Both the position numbers and the translations under genes were made by a program. The notes below the pieces were generated by a model. It was not told the DNA's origin. It did no database searches and worked only from the letters and a program-made list of their open reading frames with translations. A DNA stretch of 64,000 bases, taken from positions 1 to 64,000 of the forward strand of contig JBDZVD010000013.1 of NCBI GenBank assembly GCA_040255525.1, given 5' to 3'. The stretch is from Rugosimonospora sp040255525 (GTDB lineage: Bacteria > Actinomycetota > Actinomycetes > Mycobacteriales > Micromonosporaceae). How positions within the stretch are numbered: position 1 is the first letter of the stretch; every line of letters begins with the position of its first letter. Below are positions 1 to 8,068 of the stretch, piece after piece.

Positions 1-480
1 AAAGCGGCGCTGCGCCGCTCCCGCATGGCCGGGTCCGCCACCGAGCGCGGCGACCTCCGCCCGCAGCGTCTCGACCGGCCGGGTCATCGCCGCGAGCGCC
101 CTGTCGAGGTCGTGGTGCGGCAACGGCGCCTCGGCGGTGGCCCGCACGTTGGCCAGTAGGTCGACCGCGACGGCCACGATGTGGTCGGCGGCGAGCTTGA
201 GCCCGATGACGTACTCCCGCTCGGCCACCACCCGCAGCGGCACCAGCGGCCGCCCGGGCCGGGACGGCACGGCATCCTCGTCGGCCTGACCGCCGGACTC
301 CACCAGGTACCCGGCGTCCATCATCGGCCGTACCGCCTTGGAGACGGTGGCCGGCGAGAGCCCGAGGCGTTGGGCGATCTCGTTGCGGGCGATCGGGCCC
401 CTGGTCAGCACCGTGACGAAGACGCTGACCGCGGTGGCGTCGCCCACCACCGGGCTGGTGATCGTCACTGGGTTCGTCAT
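1..480 (-). CDS. ROK-family transcriptional repressor, N-terminal part (cut by window edge)
   Basis: The visible 160 residues are the N-terminal part of a ROK repressor; the rest lies beyond the left edge. A MarR-like winged helix occupies about residues 25-62 (IARNEIAQRLGLSPATVSK, then a wing ending GYLVESG). A PSRPGRPL hinge follows, then the first strand of the ROK sugar-kinase-like fold (YVIGLKLAADHIVAVAVD). ROK repressors usually bind a sugar or sugar phosphate and release DNA. The ATG at 480 is the only good start, and the region upstream (485-520) is locally AT-rich, as expected for a promoter. The ligand cannot be told because the binding half is missing. It faces away from the nirK operon, so a role in nitrogen metabolism is not implied. 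Confidence 0.85.
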   Translation of the reverse strand, partial: MTNPVTITSPVVGDATAVSVFVTVLTRGPIARNEIAQRLGLSPATVSKAVRPMMDAGYLVESGGQADEDAVPSRPGRPLVPLRVVAEREYVIGLKLAADHIVAVAVDLLANVRATAEAPLPHHDLDRALAAMTRPVETLRAEVAALGGGPGHAGAAQRRF

Positions 481-863
481 GGCCAGAAGCATCCCTAGAT
501 TTAGTTTCGTTCGTCAAGAAATCATTGGGTCACGAAGTCGTAACGGCCGCGACGCCACCGTCGCGCGGGTGGCGCCCGCCTTCCGGAGCGGCAAGGCCGC
601 GATTGTGCGGATGACCGTGCGGTACCCGGTGCGCCAACCGGTGACGGTTCTGCTGGCCCAGGCCCGGTCGTGCGGGTCGGTGAAGCCGACCGGGCTGTTG
701 TTGGGCCCAGCCGAGCCGCCCGCGAAGGACCCGGCGAAGAAGGCACGCACCCGCCGCCGGACGGGTCAGGGTCACCGCGGGAGCTGGGCGACCCGAACAG
801 GGACAGCTGCGCACTCCGCTGGCCGAACCAGGTCGATAGAAGGCCCCCGCCGGGGCGCGGTGT
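481..863. other. Gene-free stretch between the ROK gene and nirK
   Basis: I see no convincing gene in these 383 bases. The part next to 480 should hold the promoter of the ROK gene: positions about 490-530 are the most AT-rich of the interval. The rest would hold the 3' end of the nirK transcript, but I found no clear terminator hairpin. A 78-codon reading frame on the minus strand (514-750) has no recognisable motif and no good ribosome binding site. Confidence 0.5.
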
Positions 864-2285
864 TCAGGGGCTGACCTGGATGGTGCCGCGGGCACCCCGA
901 TCGGCGTCGGCAAGGGCGTGGCTGAGGAACGGGTAGGCGCCGGGTTGGGTGACCACCGTTTCGACGAAGCCGCCGCTGGCCGGAGCGAGGTCGAAGATCT
1001 GCGCGCCGCCTGGATCGGTGCGGCGCAGCCGGTAGCCGCCTTCGATGTAGACGGTGTCGAACGGGGCGCCGACGACGTGGAAGGCGCTGGACCGGTTGGG
1101 TCCGGCGTCCAGCACCCACAACCGGATCCGCTGCCCGCTGCGGGCGGTCAGCGGCCGGAAGGTGTATTGGGAGGCGTAGCCGTTGAACACCACGAGGTCG
1201 GGTCGGTCGGCTGCCATCTTGGCCGGGTCGCCCGGTTGGCCTTGCGCGCCGAGGTAGAACTCGGACTGCACGAGGAGGTACTCCCGGTCGACCGGGGCCA
1301 GGTCGGGCGGGTCGATGATCAGCGCTCCGTACATGCCGTTGCCGACGTGGTAGAGCATCGGCATGGCCGAGCAGTGGTACATCCAGATCCCGGCCTTGGC
1401 CGCGGTGAACCGGTACACCGTGGACTGGCCGGGTTCGACGGTGCGCATAGCGGTGTCGGGGGCGAGGGCCTCGGCGTGGAAGTCGATGCCGTGCTCGACG
1501 CTGCCGTCGTTGACCAGGGTCACTTCGAAGGTGTCGCCGACCCGGCCGCGCAGCACCGGCCCGGGACTGGTGCCGTTGAACGTCCACAGCAGTTGGCTGA
1601 CGCCCGCCGCGACGTCGCGCCGCACCTCCTGCGCGTGCAGGGTGATGCGGTGCAGCTTCTCGGCCGGGGCCGGTGGAAGGGTGGCGTCGCGGGCGGTGAA
1701 GCCGGGGCCGGGGTCGGCCAGCGCGTCGACCCGCCCCGGGCCGGACGGGGTGGTCATACCGGGCATGCCCGCCATCGGGTCTGTCGCCTCGCCCGGCGTG
1801 GCCCGGGCCGCTGTGGTGGTAGTGATGGTCAGCGTCATGCCGGAGGCGCGGTGGGCCGGCTGCGTGCACCAACCCCGCACCGTGGCGCCGATGACCCCCG
1901 CGTCCAGCCGGGCGGTGCCGCCCTTGGCGAGCAGCGGGGTGCGGGGGCCGGTGTCCAGGACCAGGTCGTGGCGGCGGGTGTCGGTATTGGTCAGCACGAT
2001 GACCAGCCGGTCACCGGCGGGCACGGTGAGGTGGTCGGGCTGGTAGCGCATGCCGGCGGCGGTGACCGCGATGGTGGTGGTGTGCCCGGTGGCCGGCACC
2101 GCCGTACCCGAACTGGTGGTGTCGGCACCGGCCGTGTGTTGGACGATCGCCCCGACGACGACGGCGAGCAGCACCAGCGCCACCCCGGCGGCGACGCCAC
2201 CCAACGGCCGCGCCGGCGGCGCCGCCCCGGCCGGGGATGCCGCCGGGCGGGTGTCGGGTGTGGACGGTTCAGGCAGTTCAGGCAT
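864..2285 (-). CDS. nirK: Copper nitrite reductase NirK with an extra N-terminal cupredoxin domain
   Basis: This enzyme reduces nitrite to nitric oxide outside the membrane. It has 473 residues. A transmembrane anchor at 29-48 is followed by an extra cupredoxin domain with a full type 1 copper set (H106, C140, H145, M150). The two NirK cupredoxin domains then carry the type 1 copper ligands H265, C305, H313, M318 and the type 2 ligands H270, H304, H456. The catalytic Asp268 (GIDFHAE) and His403 (FHVVG) are present. The FHVVG and IEGG surroundings resemble AniA-type (class II) enzymes. Three-domain NirK proteins with a fused N-terminal cupredoxin are known, for example in Hyphomicrobium, where the extra domain is thought to deliver electrons. 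It is the last gene of a four-gene operon, six bases after its neighbour. Its ATG is at 2285. Confidence 0.93.
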   Translation of the reverse strand: MPELPEPSTPDTRPAASPAGAAPPARPLGGVAAGVALVLLAVVVGAIVQHTAGADTTSSGTAVPATGHTTTIAVTAAGMRYQPDHLTVPAGDRLVIVLTNTDTRRHDLVLDTGPRTPLLAKGGTARLDAGVIGATVRGWCTQPAHRASGMTLTITTTTAARATPGEATDPMAGMPGMTTPSGPGRVDALADPGPGFTARDATLPPAPAEKLHRITLHAQEVRRDVAAGVSQLLWTFNGTSPGPVLRGRVGDTFEVTLVNDGSVEHGIDFHAEALAPDTAMRTVEPGQSTVYRFTAAKAGIWMYHCSAMPMLYHVGNGMYGALIIDPPDLAPVDREYLLVQSEFYLGAQGQPGDPAKMAADRPDLVVFNGYASQYTFRPLTARSGQRIRLWVLDAGPNRSSAFHVVGAPFDTVYIEGGYRLRRTDPGGAQIFDLAPASGGFVETVVTQPGAYPFLSHALADADRGARGTIQVSP

Positions 2286-2291
2286 GGGTGG

Positions 2292-3533
2292 CTACCTCGG
2301 TCGGGACAGCAGGATCCGCCCTGCCGGCAGTAGGAACTGGATGAGGGCGGTGAGCAGCAGCAGGGCGGTGGTGATCCGCACGTACGGCCCCACCGGCAGC
2401 AGGTACACCAGCAGGGCGAGGTTGGTCATGGTGACCCGCTGCGGCCAGTGGGCGTCCAGGCGAGCGGTGTGCCGCCGCACCAGGATGGGGCCGCCGCCGA
2501 GGGCCATGGGCAGCAGGTAGGCCAAGGCGCCGAGCAGAACCTGGGCGACGAACCCGCCACCCAGGGGCAGCAGCAGGGTGTCGAACCGGTCCGCGGCCAC
2601 GCCGGCGGTGCGGGCGGTCAGCAGGACGGCACCGTCCCAGACGAGCGCGACCAGCAGCCATGCCAGGGCGGTGGCGATCGACCAGGTGGCGAACGAGGCC
2701 GGCGGGCGCTGCCGGGCGGTGGCTACCACGGGCACCGCGGTGACCAGCACGGCGGCGGCCACACACGCGAGCCCGGCGGCGGCGAGCAGCGGCCACCAGG
2801 CCAGGCAGCCGGCCGCCAGCAGGCACAGGCCGGTCAGGGCCAGCGGCAACGCCCGGGCGGCGGCGCGGGGCGCGGCGTCGGCCATGCGGGTATGCAGCAC
2901 GGTGGGCCACAGGGTCAGCAGGGTGCCCAGCACGGTGAGGGTGACGAAGCCGAGCACATTGACGTGGGCGTGGAAGAGCAGCAGCCGGGGTCGGTGCGTG
3001 TCGTCGACCAGCAGCATCCACGCCCCGGCCGGGACACCGGCCAGCAGCGCGATACCGGCGGCGAGGTAGTAGTGCACGGTGATCGCGAACCGGGCCGGCA
3101 GCGCCCGCCGCAGCCGCACCGCCAGGACGCACAGGTGCGCGGCGACGGCGGTGAACACCAGGGCGGCGCCGGCCACACCCAGCCATGAAGGGCCCACACT
3201 GCCCCCGGCGAGCACGCCGAGCACGCCGGTGTTGAGCAGCGCCAGCCGCAGCGCTTCGCCGCGCCGGGTCGCCGGTGCCGGCGTGCGCAGGACCGCCGCG
3301 GTGAAGTGGGCGCCCCAGATCAGGATGGCGTTGGTGACGGCGCCGAGCAGCAGCAGGTGGATCAGCAGCCATCGGGGCTGCGGCAGGACTGGGTGGGCGA
3401 CGGCGACCGCGACGATGGCGGCCAGGTAGCCCAGCGGCAGCAGGCCCGTGCGGCGGTGCCAGGCGGCCCGGCCCACCGGCGCCCGGTCGAGGGGCACCCG
3501 ATCCCCCGAAGCAGGTTGTGGCGTCGCCGTCAT
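2292..3533 (-). CDS. Multi-pass membrane protein linked to NirK (oxidase-subunit-I/NnrS-like)
   Basis: This is a 413-residue integral membrane protein with about 11-12 hydrophobic segments. Histidines lie in or next to membrane helices: LLIHLLLLG, WGAHFT, VHYYLAAG and especially FHAHVNVLGFVTLTVLGTLL, where HAHxNxxGF recalls the haem-binding helices of NnrS-like and haem-copper-oxidase-like proteins. The full set of six oxidase histidines is not apparent, so I do not call it an oxidase or NO reductase. Its start overlaps the previous gene by four bases (ATGA, 3530-3533), and nirK follows after six bases, so all are co-translated. I infer that it is a haem membrane protein passing electrons to NirK or handling NO. 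An alternative is a copper or haem delivery factor. Confidence 0.75.
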   Translation of the reverse strand: MTATPQPASGDRVPLDRAPVGRAAWHRRTGLLPLGYLAAIVAVAVAHPVLPQPRWLLIHLLLLGAVTNAILIWGAHFTAAVLRTPAPATRRGEALRLALLNTGVLGVLAGGSVGPSWLGVAGAALVFTAVAAHLCVLAVRLRRALPARFAITVHYYLAAGIALLAGVPAGAWMLLVDDTHRPRLLLFHAHVNVLGFVTLTVLGTLLTLWPTVLHTRMADAAPRAAARALPLALTGLCLLAAGCLAWWPLLAAAGLACVAAAVLVTAVPVVATARQRPPASFATWSIATALAWLLVALVWDGAVLLTARTAGVAADRFDTLLLPLGGGFVAQVLLGALAYLLPMALGGGPILVRRHTARLDAHWPQRVTMTNLALLVYLLPVGPYVRITTALLLLTALIQFLLPAGRILLSRPR

Positions 3534-4720
3534 CGCCCGACCCCCACGACCGCACCGGCCGGCGCCGCAGGCCGGCCGGCGCGGCGGCGGGTCCGGTGCC
3601 CGCGTACCGCGAGAACGGCGGCGCAGCCGGCAAACCCGATCACCGCGACCTCGTTGGCCACCCCTGCCCACTGCCAGACCGTGACCTGCCCGGCCGCGTC
3701 GCCCACGGCGAGCCGGGCCAGCAGTGAGGCGTGCAGCAGGCCGAGCGGCGCGTAGAGCACCGGGTGGTAGGGCAACGGGCGGCGCAGTACCGCGGGCAGG
3801 ATCACCGGCGCGTGCGCGAAGATCATCGACATGGTGAAGCCGAGGAACACCGCGTGCAGCACGGCGTCGTAGCGCGGTCCGTCGGGCACCGCGCCCCGAG
3901 CCGCCCACAACATGCCGGCCGCGGCGAGCCACCCGTACCCGGCCAGCAGCCCGGCCGCGACGAAGCGGGGCAGGCCCCGGACGCGCACGGTGTGCCGGGC
4001 CACGTCGAAGACGGCCAGCCAGCCCACCACACCCAGCAAGGCCAGACCCCACAGCTGCGACCCGACCCGTGGCCACAGCAGGCTGGCCGCCGCTCCGGCC
4101 AGGATTGCGGCGAGTACAGCCAGAAACCCGCCCTCCGCGCTCACACCGCGCCGGCCCACCAGCGCCAGGTGCGCCAGTTCCAGGCGCTCGCCCGCGATGG
4201 TCGCCACCACGAAGCCGGCCAGCCACGGGACGATCCGGCTGACCGGGAAGCCGCCGGCCCACAGCAGGGCCGCGGCGTACCAGCACAACGCCCCGGCCGC
4301 CTGGGCGAGCAGGGCCACGGTGGCCTGCCGGCGCCACAGCGCCGCGTACACGCCCAGCAGCACCACCCCGGCCACACACAGCAGCAGCCGCCCCACCAGG
4401 CTCGGCGCACCGGCCAGCAACGCCACCGCACCCACCACCGAGCAGGCCGGAGCCGAAAGCGCCCACCGGGCACCGAGCGCCACCGCGCGTTCCAACGCGA
4501 CGAGGGTGCCGACGAACCCGAACACCATCACCGGCCCATGCACCGCCCCCGCACCGGCAGCGGTGGCTGCGACGCCGCCCGTGGCGGTGCCGGCGACGGG
4601 CAGGTCGAGCAGCACCAGACCCGCGTACAGGCCCCCGGTCAGGGCCAGCGCGGCGCCGGCCAGCAGCGGCAGCCGCCACCGCACCGGGACGCCGCCACCG
4701 TGACCGTGTCGGCGGTTCAC
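3530..4720 (-). CDS. NnrS-like multi-pass membrane protein
   Basis: This 396-residue protein has about 12 hydrophobic helices. Two regions resemble the NnrS family: HGPVMVFGFVGTLVALERA near the N terminus, and HAVFLGFTMSMIFAHAPVIL followed by RRPLPYHP near the C terminus. The latter matches the NnrS pattern of a helix with paired histidines before an R-P-L turn. NnrS proteins are haem- and copper-containing membrane proteins that protect cells during denitrification and NO stress. The start is a GTG at 4720 that overlaps the stop of the upstream regulator (GTGA, 4717-4720), which argues for translational coupling. The overlap with the downstream gene (ATGA) is of the same kind. The family call rests on motif resemblance only. 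Confidence 0.65.
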   Translation of the reverse strand: MNRRHGHGGGVPVRWRLPLLAGAALALTGGLYAGLVLLDLPVAGTATGGVAATAAGAGAVHGPVMVFGFVGTLVALERAVALGARWALSAPACSVVGAVALLAGAPSLVGRLLLCVAGVVLLGVYAALWRRQATVALLAQAAGALCWYAAALLWAGGFPVSRIVPWLAGFVVATIAGERLELAHLALVGRRGVSAEGGFLAVLAAILAGAAASLLWPRVGSQLWGLALLGVVGWLAVFDVARHTVRVRGLPRFVAAGLLAGYGWLAAAGMLWAARGAVPDGPRYDAVLHAVFLGFTMSMIFAHAPVILPAVLRRPLPYHPVLYAPLGLLHASLLARLAVGDAAGQVTVWQWAGVANEVAVIGFAGCAAVLAVRGHRTRRRAGRPAAPAGAVVGVGR

Positions 4721-5535
4721 CGCGGTGGCCCGTGCTCGCCGGGCCGGTCGGTGGCGGTGTCGTCCGGCGGCGACAGCACCGCCAAACCTGCCGCGCCGGA
4801 GGCGGTGGCGCGGGTACGCACCAGCAGGACGCAGGCGCCGGGCGCGGCGAACGGCTGCAGATCGGCGTCGGTGGCGGTGGCACCCAGGGCGCCCAGAGCG
4901 CCACCGATGATGCCCTGGTGGACTCCGCACACCACGTCCGGGTTGGTCATCGCGAGGTCCAGGAACGGGCAGGACCGCAGAGCCACGACCGCGCTGTCTG
5001 GATCGGGGCGCCGCACCACCCGGGGGTTGAACTCGACCTGGTCCAGGACCCGCAGCAGCCCGTCCACCGGCGCCGGGCGCGCGGCGGCCAGGGGGGCGGC
5101 GAGAGCGCGGCCCCAGTCGCGGCCGGCGCGGACCCCGGCGGCGTGCGGGTCCTGCGCGTCCCTGGCCAGGTGAGCGACCAGTGCCGCGGCCAGCGCCCGG
5201 TACGGCCGCGCGCCGTCGGCACCGCGCCCGCCGCCCTGCCCATCAGGCTCACCGGTTCCGGGGCGGGGGACGGTCTGGTAGCGCCAGGCGGGCCGGCCGG
5301 GCGAGCCGTCACCGCGCCGTTGCCGGATCAGCAGCCCGCAGGCGGCCAACTGGTCCAGGTGCGCCCGCACGGTGCTGGGGTGCAGTCCGGTCGCCGCGGC
5401 CAGTTCCCCCGCGGTCAGGCCGTGTTCGGCCCGGCGGACCAGGTCGAGCATCCGCACCCGGCTGGCCGCGGACAGGGCCCGGTGCTGGGCGGTGTCAGCT
5501 ACCTCACTGGATGGCCCGCGCTCTTCCCTCTCCAC
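4717..5535 (-). CDS. SufR/ArsR-like winged-helix regulator with a partial cysteine cluster
   Basis: This 272-residue regulator has an N-terminal winged helix at about residues 20-75 (LVRRAEHGLTAGELAAATG, then HPSTVRAHLDQL). Its C-terminal domain contains CPFLDLAMTNPDVVCGVHQG (C-x13-C) and a later GACVLLV. This layout matches SufR-type sensors, which hold a 4Fe-4S cluster through four spaced cysteines. Here the third position, about 14 residues after the second Cys, is Leu, so only three cysteines remain. It is the first gene of the nirK operon, reads from a GTG at 5535 and is coupled to the NnrS-like gene. I infer that it senses NO or redox state and controls both the operon and the divergent hemerythrin gene. 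A paralogue with all four cysteines lies at 39608-40291. Confidence 0.75.
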   Translation of the reverse strand: MEREERGPSSEVADTAQHRALSAASRVRMLDLVRRAEHGLTAGELAAATGLHPSTVRAHLDQLAACGLLIRQRRGDGSPGRPAWRYQTVPRPGTGEPDGQGGGRGADGARPYRALAAALVAHLARDAQDPHAAGVRAGRDWGRALAAPLAAARPAPVDGLLRVLDQVEFNPRVVRRPDPDSAVVALRSCPFLDLAMTNPDVVCGVHQGIIGGALGALGATATDADLQPFAAPGACVLLVRTRATASGAAGLAVLSPPDDTATDRPGEHGPPR

Positions 5536-5586
5536 GGTAAACCACGTTATAACGGTTGAGGCCAGCGAAACTAGTGGGAGGGTGCC
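5536..5586. promoter_or_regulatory. Divergent promoter with palindrome CGTTATAACG
   Basis: This 51-base gap separates the SufR-like regulator from the hemerythrin gene. It contains a perfect 10-base palindrome CGTTATAACG at 5545-5554, the most AT-rich point nearby. AACC (5540-5543) and GGTT (5554-5557) flank it, almost symmetrically. A GGGAGG ribosome binding site for the hemerythrin gene lies at about 5576-5582. The palindrome is the likeliest operator of the adjacent regulator; this is inference from position and symmetry. Confidence 0.5.
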
Positions 5587-6456
5587 ATGTCACAGCCGGG
5601 CGGGAACCAGCCGATCGACGCGCACGCGCAGCGGGCGCGGGCGGCCGACCAGGACGCCGCGGTGCGGGCGGTGATCAACCACCATGCGCAGCTCGCCGCG
5701 GACCTGAACGCCCATGTGGAATCCCTGCTGGGTCTGGTGGAGACCGACCAGCTACTCAAGGCGGCCACGGCCCGGCAGGAGCTGGTGGACTTCGTACGCG
5801 CCGAGATCCTGCCGCACGCCCACGCCGAGGAGCAGGCGCTGTATCCGCCGGCCGCCGCGCTGCCGCAGGGTGGGCTGCTGGTCGATGGCATGCTCGCCGA
5901 GCACCGGGCGTTGAGCGCCCTGGTCGAACAGGTGGCCCCGACCGATGGGCAGGCGGACTCCCTGGTGCGCGCCGCAGCGGCGGCCCGCGCCCTGGCGGCG
6001 CTGTTCGCCAGCCACCTGGCCAAGGAAAACGGGCTGATCCTGCCGCTGCTGGTCGCCGCCGACGTGTCGCTGGCCGAGCTGCTGGACGGGATGCACGACC
6101 TGCTCGGAGCAGCTGACGCCGGCGCGGCGGCTTCCGGTGGCTGCGGGTGCGGCGGTTGTGGCTGTGGCGGCGACAGCAGCGGCAGCGCCGCAGCGGCTAC
6201 GGCGCCGGTGCTCAGCGTGGATGCCCGCCTGGACGTGCGGGACGTGCCGCACGGGCAGCGGCACGCGCTGGTGCTGTCCACCGTGGACGCCCTGGCGCCC
6301 GGGCAGGCGGTGGTGCTGGTCGCGTCGCACGCGCCCCGCCCGGTGCTCGTCGAGCTCGACGAGCGGTTCGGTGGCCGCATCCAGGCGCAGTGGTTGCAGT
6401 CCGGACCGGACGTGTGGCAGGTCCGCCTGGAACGCGGCGCCGCGCTCGCCGAATAA
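5587..6456 (+). CDS. Hemerythrin (HHE) domain protein with C-terminal DUF2249
   Basis: This 289-residue soluble protein has two domains. Residues about 20-170 form a four-helix HHE bundle with the expected iron ligands (H32 or H33, HAHAEE at 77-82, H106, and H143 with E147 in HLAKEN). These would bind a di-iron centre that can take up O2 or NO. A flexible linker at 176-208 contains GGCGCGGCGCGG, four closely spaced cysteines (C186, C188, C191, C193) that could bind a metal. Residues about 209-289 match DUF2249, a small domain often fused to HHE proteins in nitrite and NO gene clusters. It is transcribed divergently from the nirK operon, with a strong GGGAGG site before the ATG. I infer NO or O2 buffering during nitrite reduction. 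Confidence 0.85.
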   Translation: MSQPGGNQPIDAHAQRARAADQDAAVRAVINHHAQLAADLNAHVESLLGLVETDQLLKAATARQELVDFVRAEILPHAHAEEQALYPPAAALPQGGLLVDGMLAEHRALSALVEQVAPTDGQADSLVRAAAAARALAALFASHLAKENGLILPLLVAADVSLAELLDGMHDLLGAADAGAAASGGCGCGGCGCGGDSSGSAAAATAPVLSVDARLDVRDVPHGQRHALVLSTVDALAPGQAVVLVASHAPRPVLVELDERFGGRIQAQWLQSGPDVWQVRLERGAALAE

Positions 6457-6532
6457 CTGAGCACGCCGCCGACGTCCCGGACCACCCACCGCGCCCAGGT
6501 TGGCAGTCGCCGACGCCGCGAGGTCCCTTGGC

Positions 6533-7684
6533 CTACACCGGCTGCCGGACGGCCGGTGCCGCGGCGGCGGATGGCGGGTGCAGGTGCCGCCAGGCGCGAC
6601 GTGTCAGGGCCAGGCACATCCCGACGAACACGACCAGCCACACTCCGACCGCCAACCAGGTCCAGGCCCGCCCGATGTGCTCCACGATGGGCAGCTGCGC
6701 GGCAGAGCCCAGTCGCATACTCGCCTGCGCGTACATGCCCAGGGGGAACACGATGCTCCACAACGCCGGCTGATAGGCCAGCGGTTGCCGGTGCAGCAGG
6801 TGGCGCCACAGCCCGAAGGTGACCAGCAGCGGGATCAGCCAGGTACCGAACGCCCAGAACACCACCGCCAGCCCGGCCATCACCGGCCGGGTGGCGACCA
6901 CCGCGGGGGCCGGCGCCATGGTCAGGGTCTGCGCGGCGGCCAGCACGGTGATCGCGGTAGCGCCCATGGTGACCCAGTACGGCGGGGTCAGGTCCTGCGG
7001 ACGAACCTGCAACAGCAGCAGCCGGGCCACCACGAGGGTGGCCACGACCAGGTAGAGCACCACGCCGACCGACCACATCAGCACCGCCAGCAGCGCGGCC
7101 GGCCGCGCGTACCCGCCGGTGGGCCGGTCCAGGGCGGCCAAGCCGACGGCGAGGGACTGGGTGCCGACCACCCAAACGAACCAGGTGCCGTTGACCCCGG
7201 CCAGCACCGGCTGGGTACGGGGGCCGAGAACCAGCCGTACCGGGATGGTGTAACTCAGCCCCAGCCAGACCACGGCGGCGAACCCGGCCAACACCATTCC
7301 CAGGGCCCGGTGCGCGTCGGCGGCCACCCGGGCGGCCAGCACGTCGGCGGCGGCGACCACGGTGAAGAACGCGAACGCCCGGTCGGGTGCGGCCAGGTCC
7401 CGGGCGACCAGGCGAGGGTGGCGGGCCACCCGCAGCCCGAGCGCGGCCAGCAGCACGGCGAAGCACCCCGCGGCGAGGACCAGCAGCACCGCGGAGGCGG
7501 CCGGCTGCCCCACCCCACGCAGCGCTGTCGAACAGATGCCGGTGGCCATGACCAGCGCGAAATAGCCCGGGTACAGCTCCCGCACCCCGTCCACCACAGC
7601 GGTCACCACGCCGGCACGCCATCCGGCCCCCGCCACCCGTGCGGCCCCACCCGTCACCGGGTACCGCACGGTCGTCTCGGGCAC
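6533..7684 (-). CDS. TDT-family (tellurite resistance/dicarboxylate) membrane transporter
   Basis: This 383-residue protein has about ten transmembrane helices. It opens with LYPGYFALVMATGICSTAL, the signature first helix of the tellurite-resistance/dicarboxylate transporter (TDT, SLAC1-like) family. SLAC1-like proteins are anion channels or exporters, and bacterial members move dicarboxylates, sulfite or related anions. Here, between nitrite reductase and nitrate reductase genes, export of a small anion such as nitrite is possible, but the sequence does not show the substrate. Translation starts at a GTG (7684). It converges on the hemerythrin gene, with 76 bases between the two stops and no clear hairpin. 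Confidence 0.75.
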   Translation of the reverse strand: MPETTVRYPVTGGAARVAGAGWRAGVVTAVVDGVRELYPGYFALVMATGICSTALRGVGQPAASAVLLVLAAGCFAVLLAALGLRVARHPRLVARDLAAPDRAFAFFTVVAAADVLAARVAADAHRALGMVLAGFAAVVWLGLSYTIPVRLVLGPRTQPVLAGVNGTWFVWVVGTQSLAVGLAALDRPTGGYARPAALLAVLMWSVGVVLYLVVATLVVARLLLLQVRPQDLTPPYWVTMGATAITVLAAAQTLTMAPAPAVVATRPVMAGLAVVFWAFGTWLIPLLVTFGLWRHLLHRQPLAYQPALWSIVFPLGMYAQASMRLGSAAQLPIVEHIGRAWTWLAVGVWLVVFVGMCLALTRRAWRHLHPPSAAAAPAVRQPV

Positions 7685-7915
7685 TCCCCTGCCACCCGCC
7701 CCATCCCACCAGTATCAGCGCTTTCGGGCGCGTTCCCCAGCCCCCAACCGGGCAGCACAGGCGCGAGGAACCGTTCGCCGCGGCGACGGATGGCGTACGG
7801 CGGGTGAGATACCGAGCGCGGCGGAGAACGTCACAGGCACGATGCCTGGACTAATTTAAACGATAAGCGTAGTAATAATTCCGGGGGGTGGATCGGCCGG
7901 GACGGAGGTGGCGGC
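7685..7915. promoter_or_regulatory. Divergent control region with AT-rich island
   Basis: This interval separates the leftward TDT gene from the rightward ferredoxin/DsbA genes. Positions about 7850-7881 form an AT-rich island (ctaatttaaacg, then gtagtaataatt) that stands out sharply from the GC-rich surroundings and probably holds the rightward promoter. A GACGGAGG ribosome binding site lies just before the GTG at 7916. No clear FNR-type palindrome was seen. Confidence 0.45.
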
Positions 7916-8068
7916 GTGACGTACGTGATCGCGGAACCGGGTGTGAACGTGATGGACCGGTCCTGTGTGGAGGAGTGCCCGGTGGACCGCGTCTACGTGG
8001 GCGACCTCCAGATGGACACCGATCTGGTGGCCTCGCTGCCGCCCGCCGCCGGGACCGGCGCGCCGTGA
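7916..8068 (+). CDS. Truncated FdxA-type ferredoxin fragment (50 residues)
   Basis: The 50-residue product reads TYVIAEPGVNVMDRSCVEEC then PVDRVYVGDLQMDTDL. This matches the N-terminal half of actinobacterial seven-iron ferredoxins (TYVIAEPCVDVLDRACVEEC, PVDCIYEG). The second half, which carries the other cluster ligands, is absent. Two cysteines of the first half are also replaced: EPC by EPG, and VDC by VDR. It therefore cannot bind the usual clusters. It has a good ribosome binding site, a GTG start, and a GTGA overlap with the next gene. It is either a decayed ferredoxin kept for translational coupling or a repurposed small protein. The ferredoxin origin is clear from the sequence; any function is unknown. 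Confidence 0.6.
   Translation: MTYVIAEPGVNVMDRSCVEECPVDRVYVGDLQMDTDLVASLPPAAGTGAP

Noticed and set aside
514..750. A 78-residue minus-strand frame downstream of nirK
   Set aside because: No recognisable motif, weak start and no ribosome binding site.
918..2333. Long plus-strand open frame opposite nirK
   Set aside because: It is an antisense shadow created by high GC codon bias; the minus strand carries all copper ligands of NirK.
2292..4904. An 870-residue minus-strand frame as one fused protein
   Set aside because: Only the part from 3533 down has membrane-protein character. The upstream part is out of frame with the real NnrS-like gene, and the ATGA overlap marks the true start.
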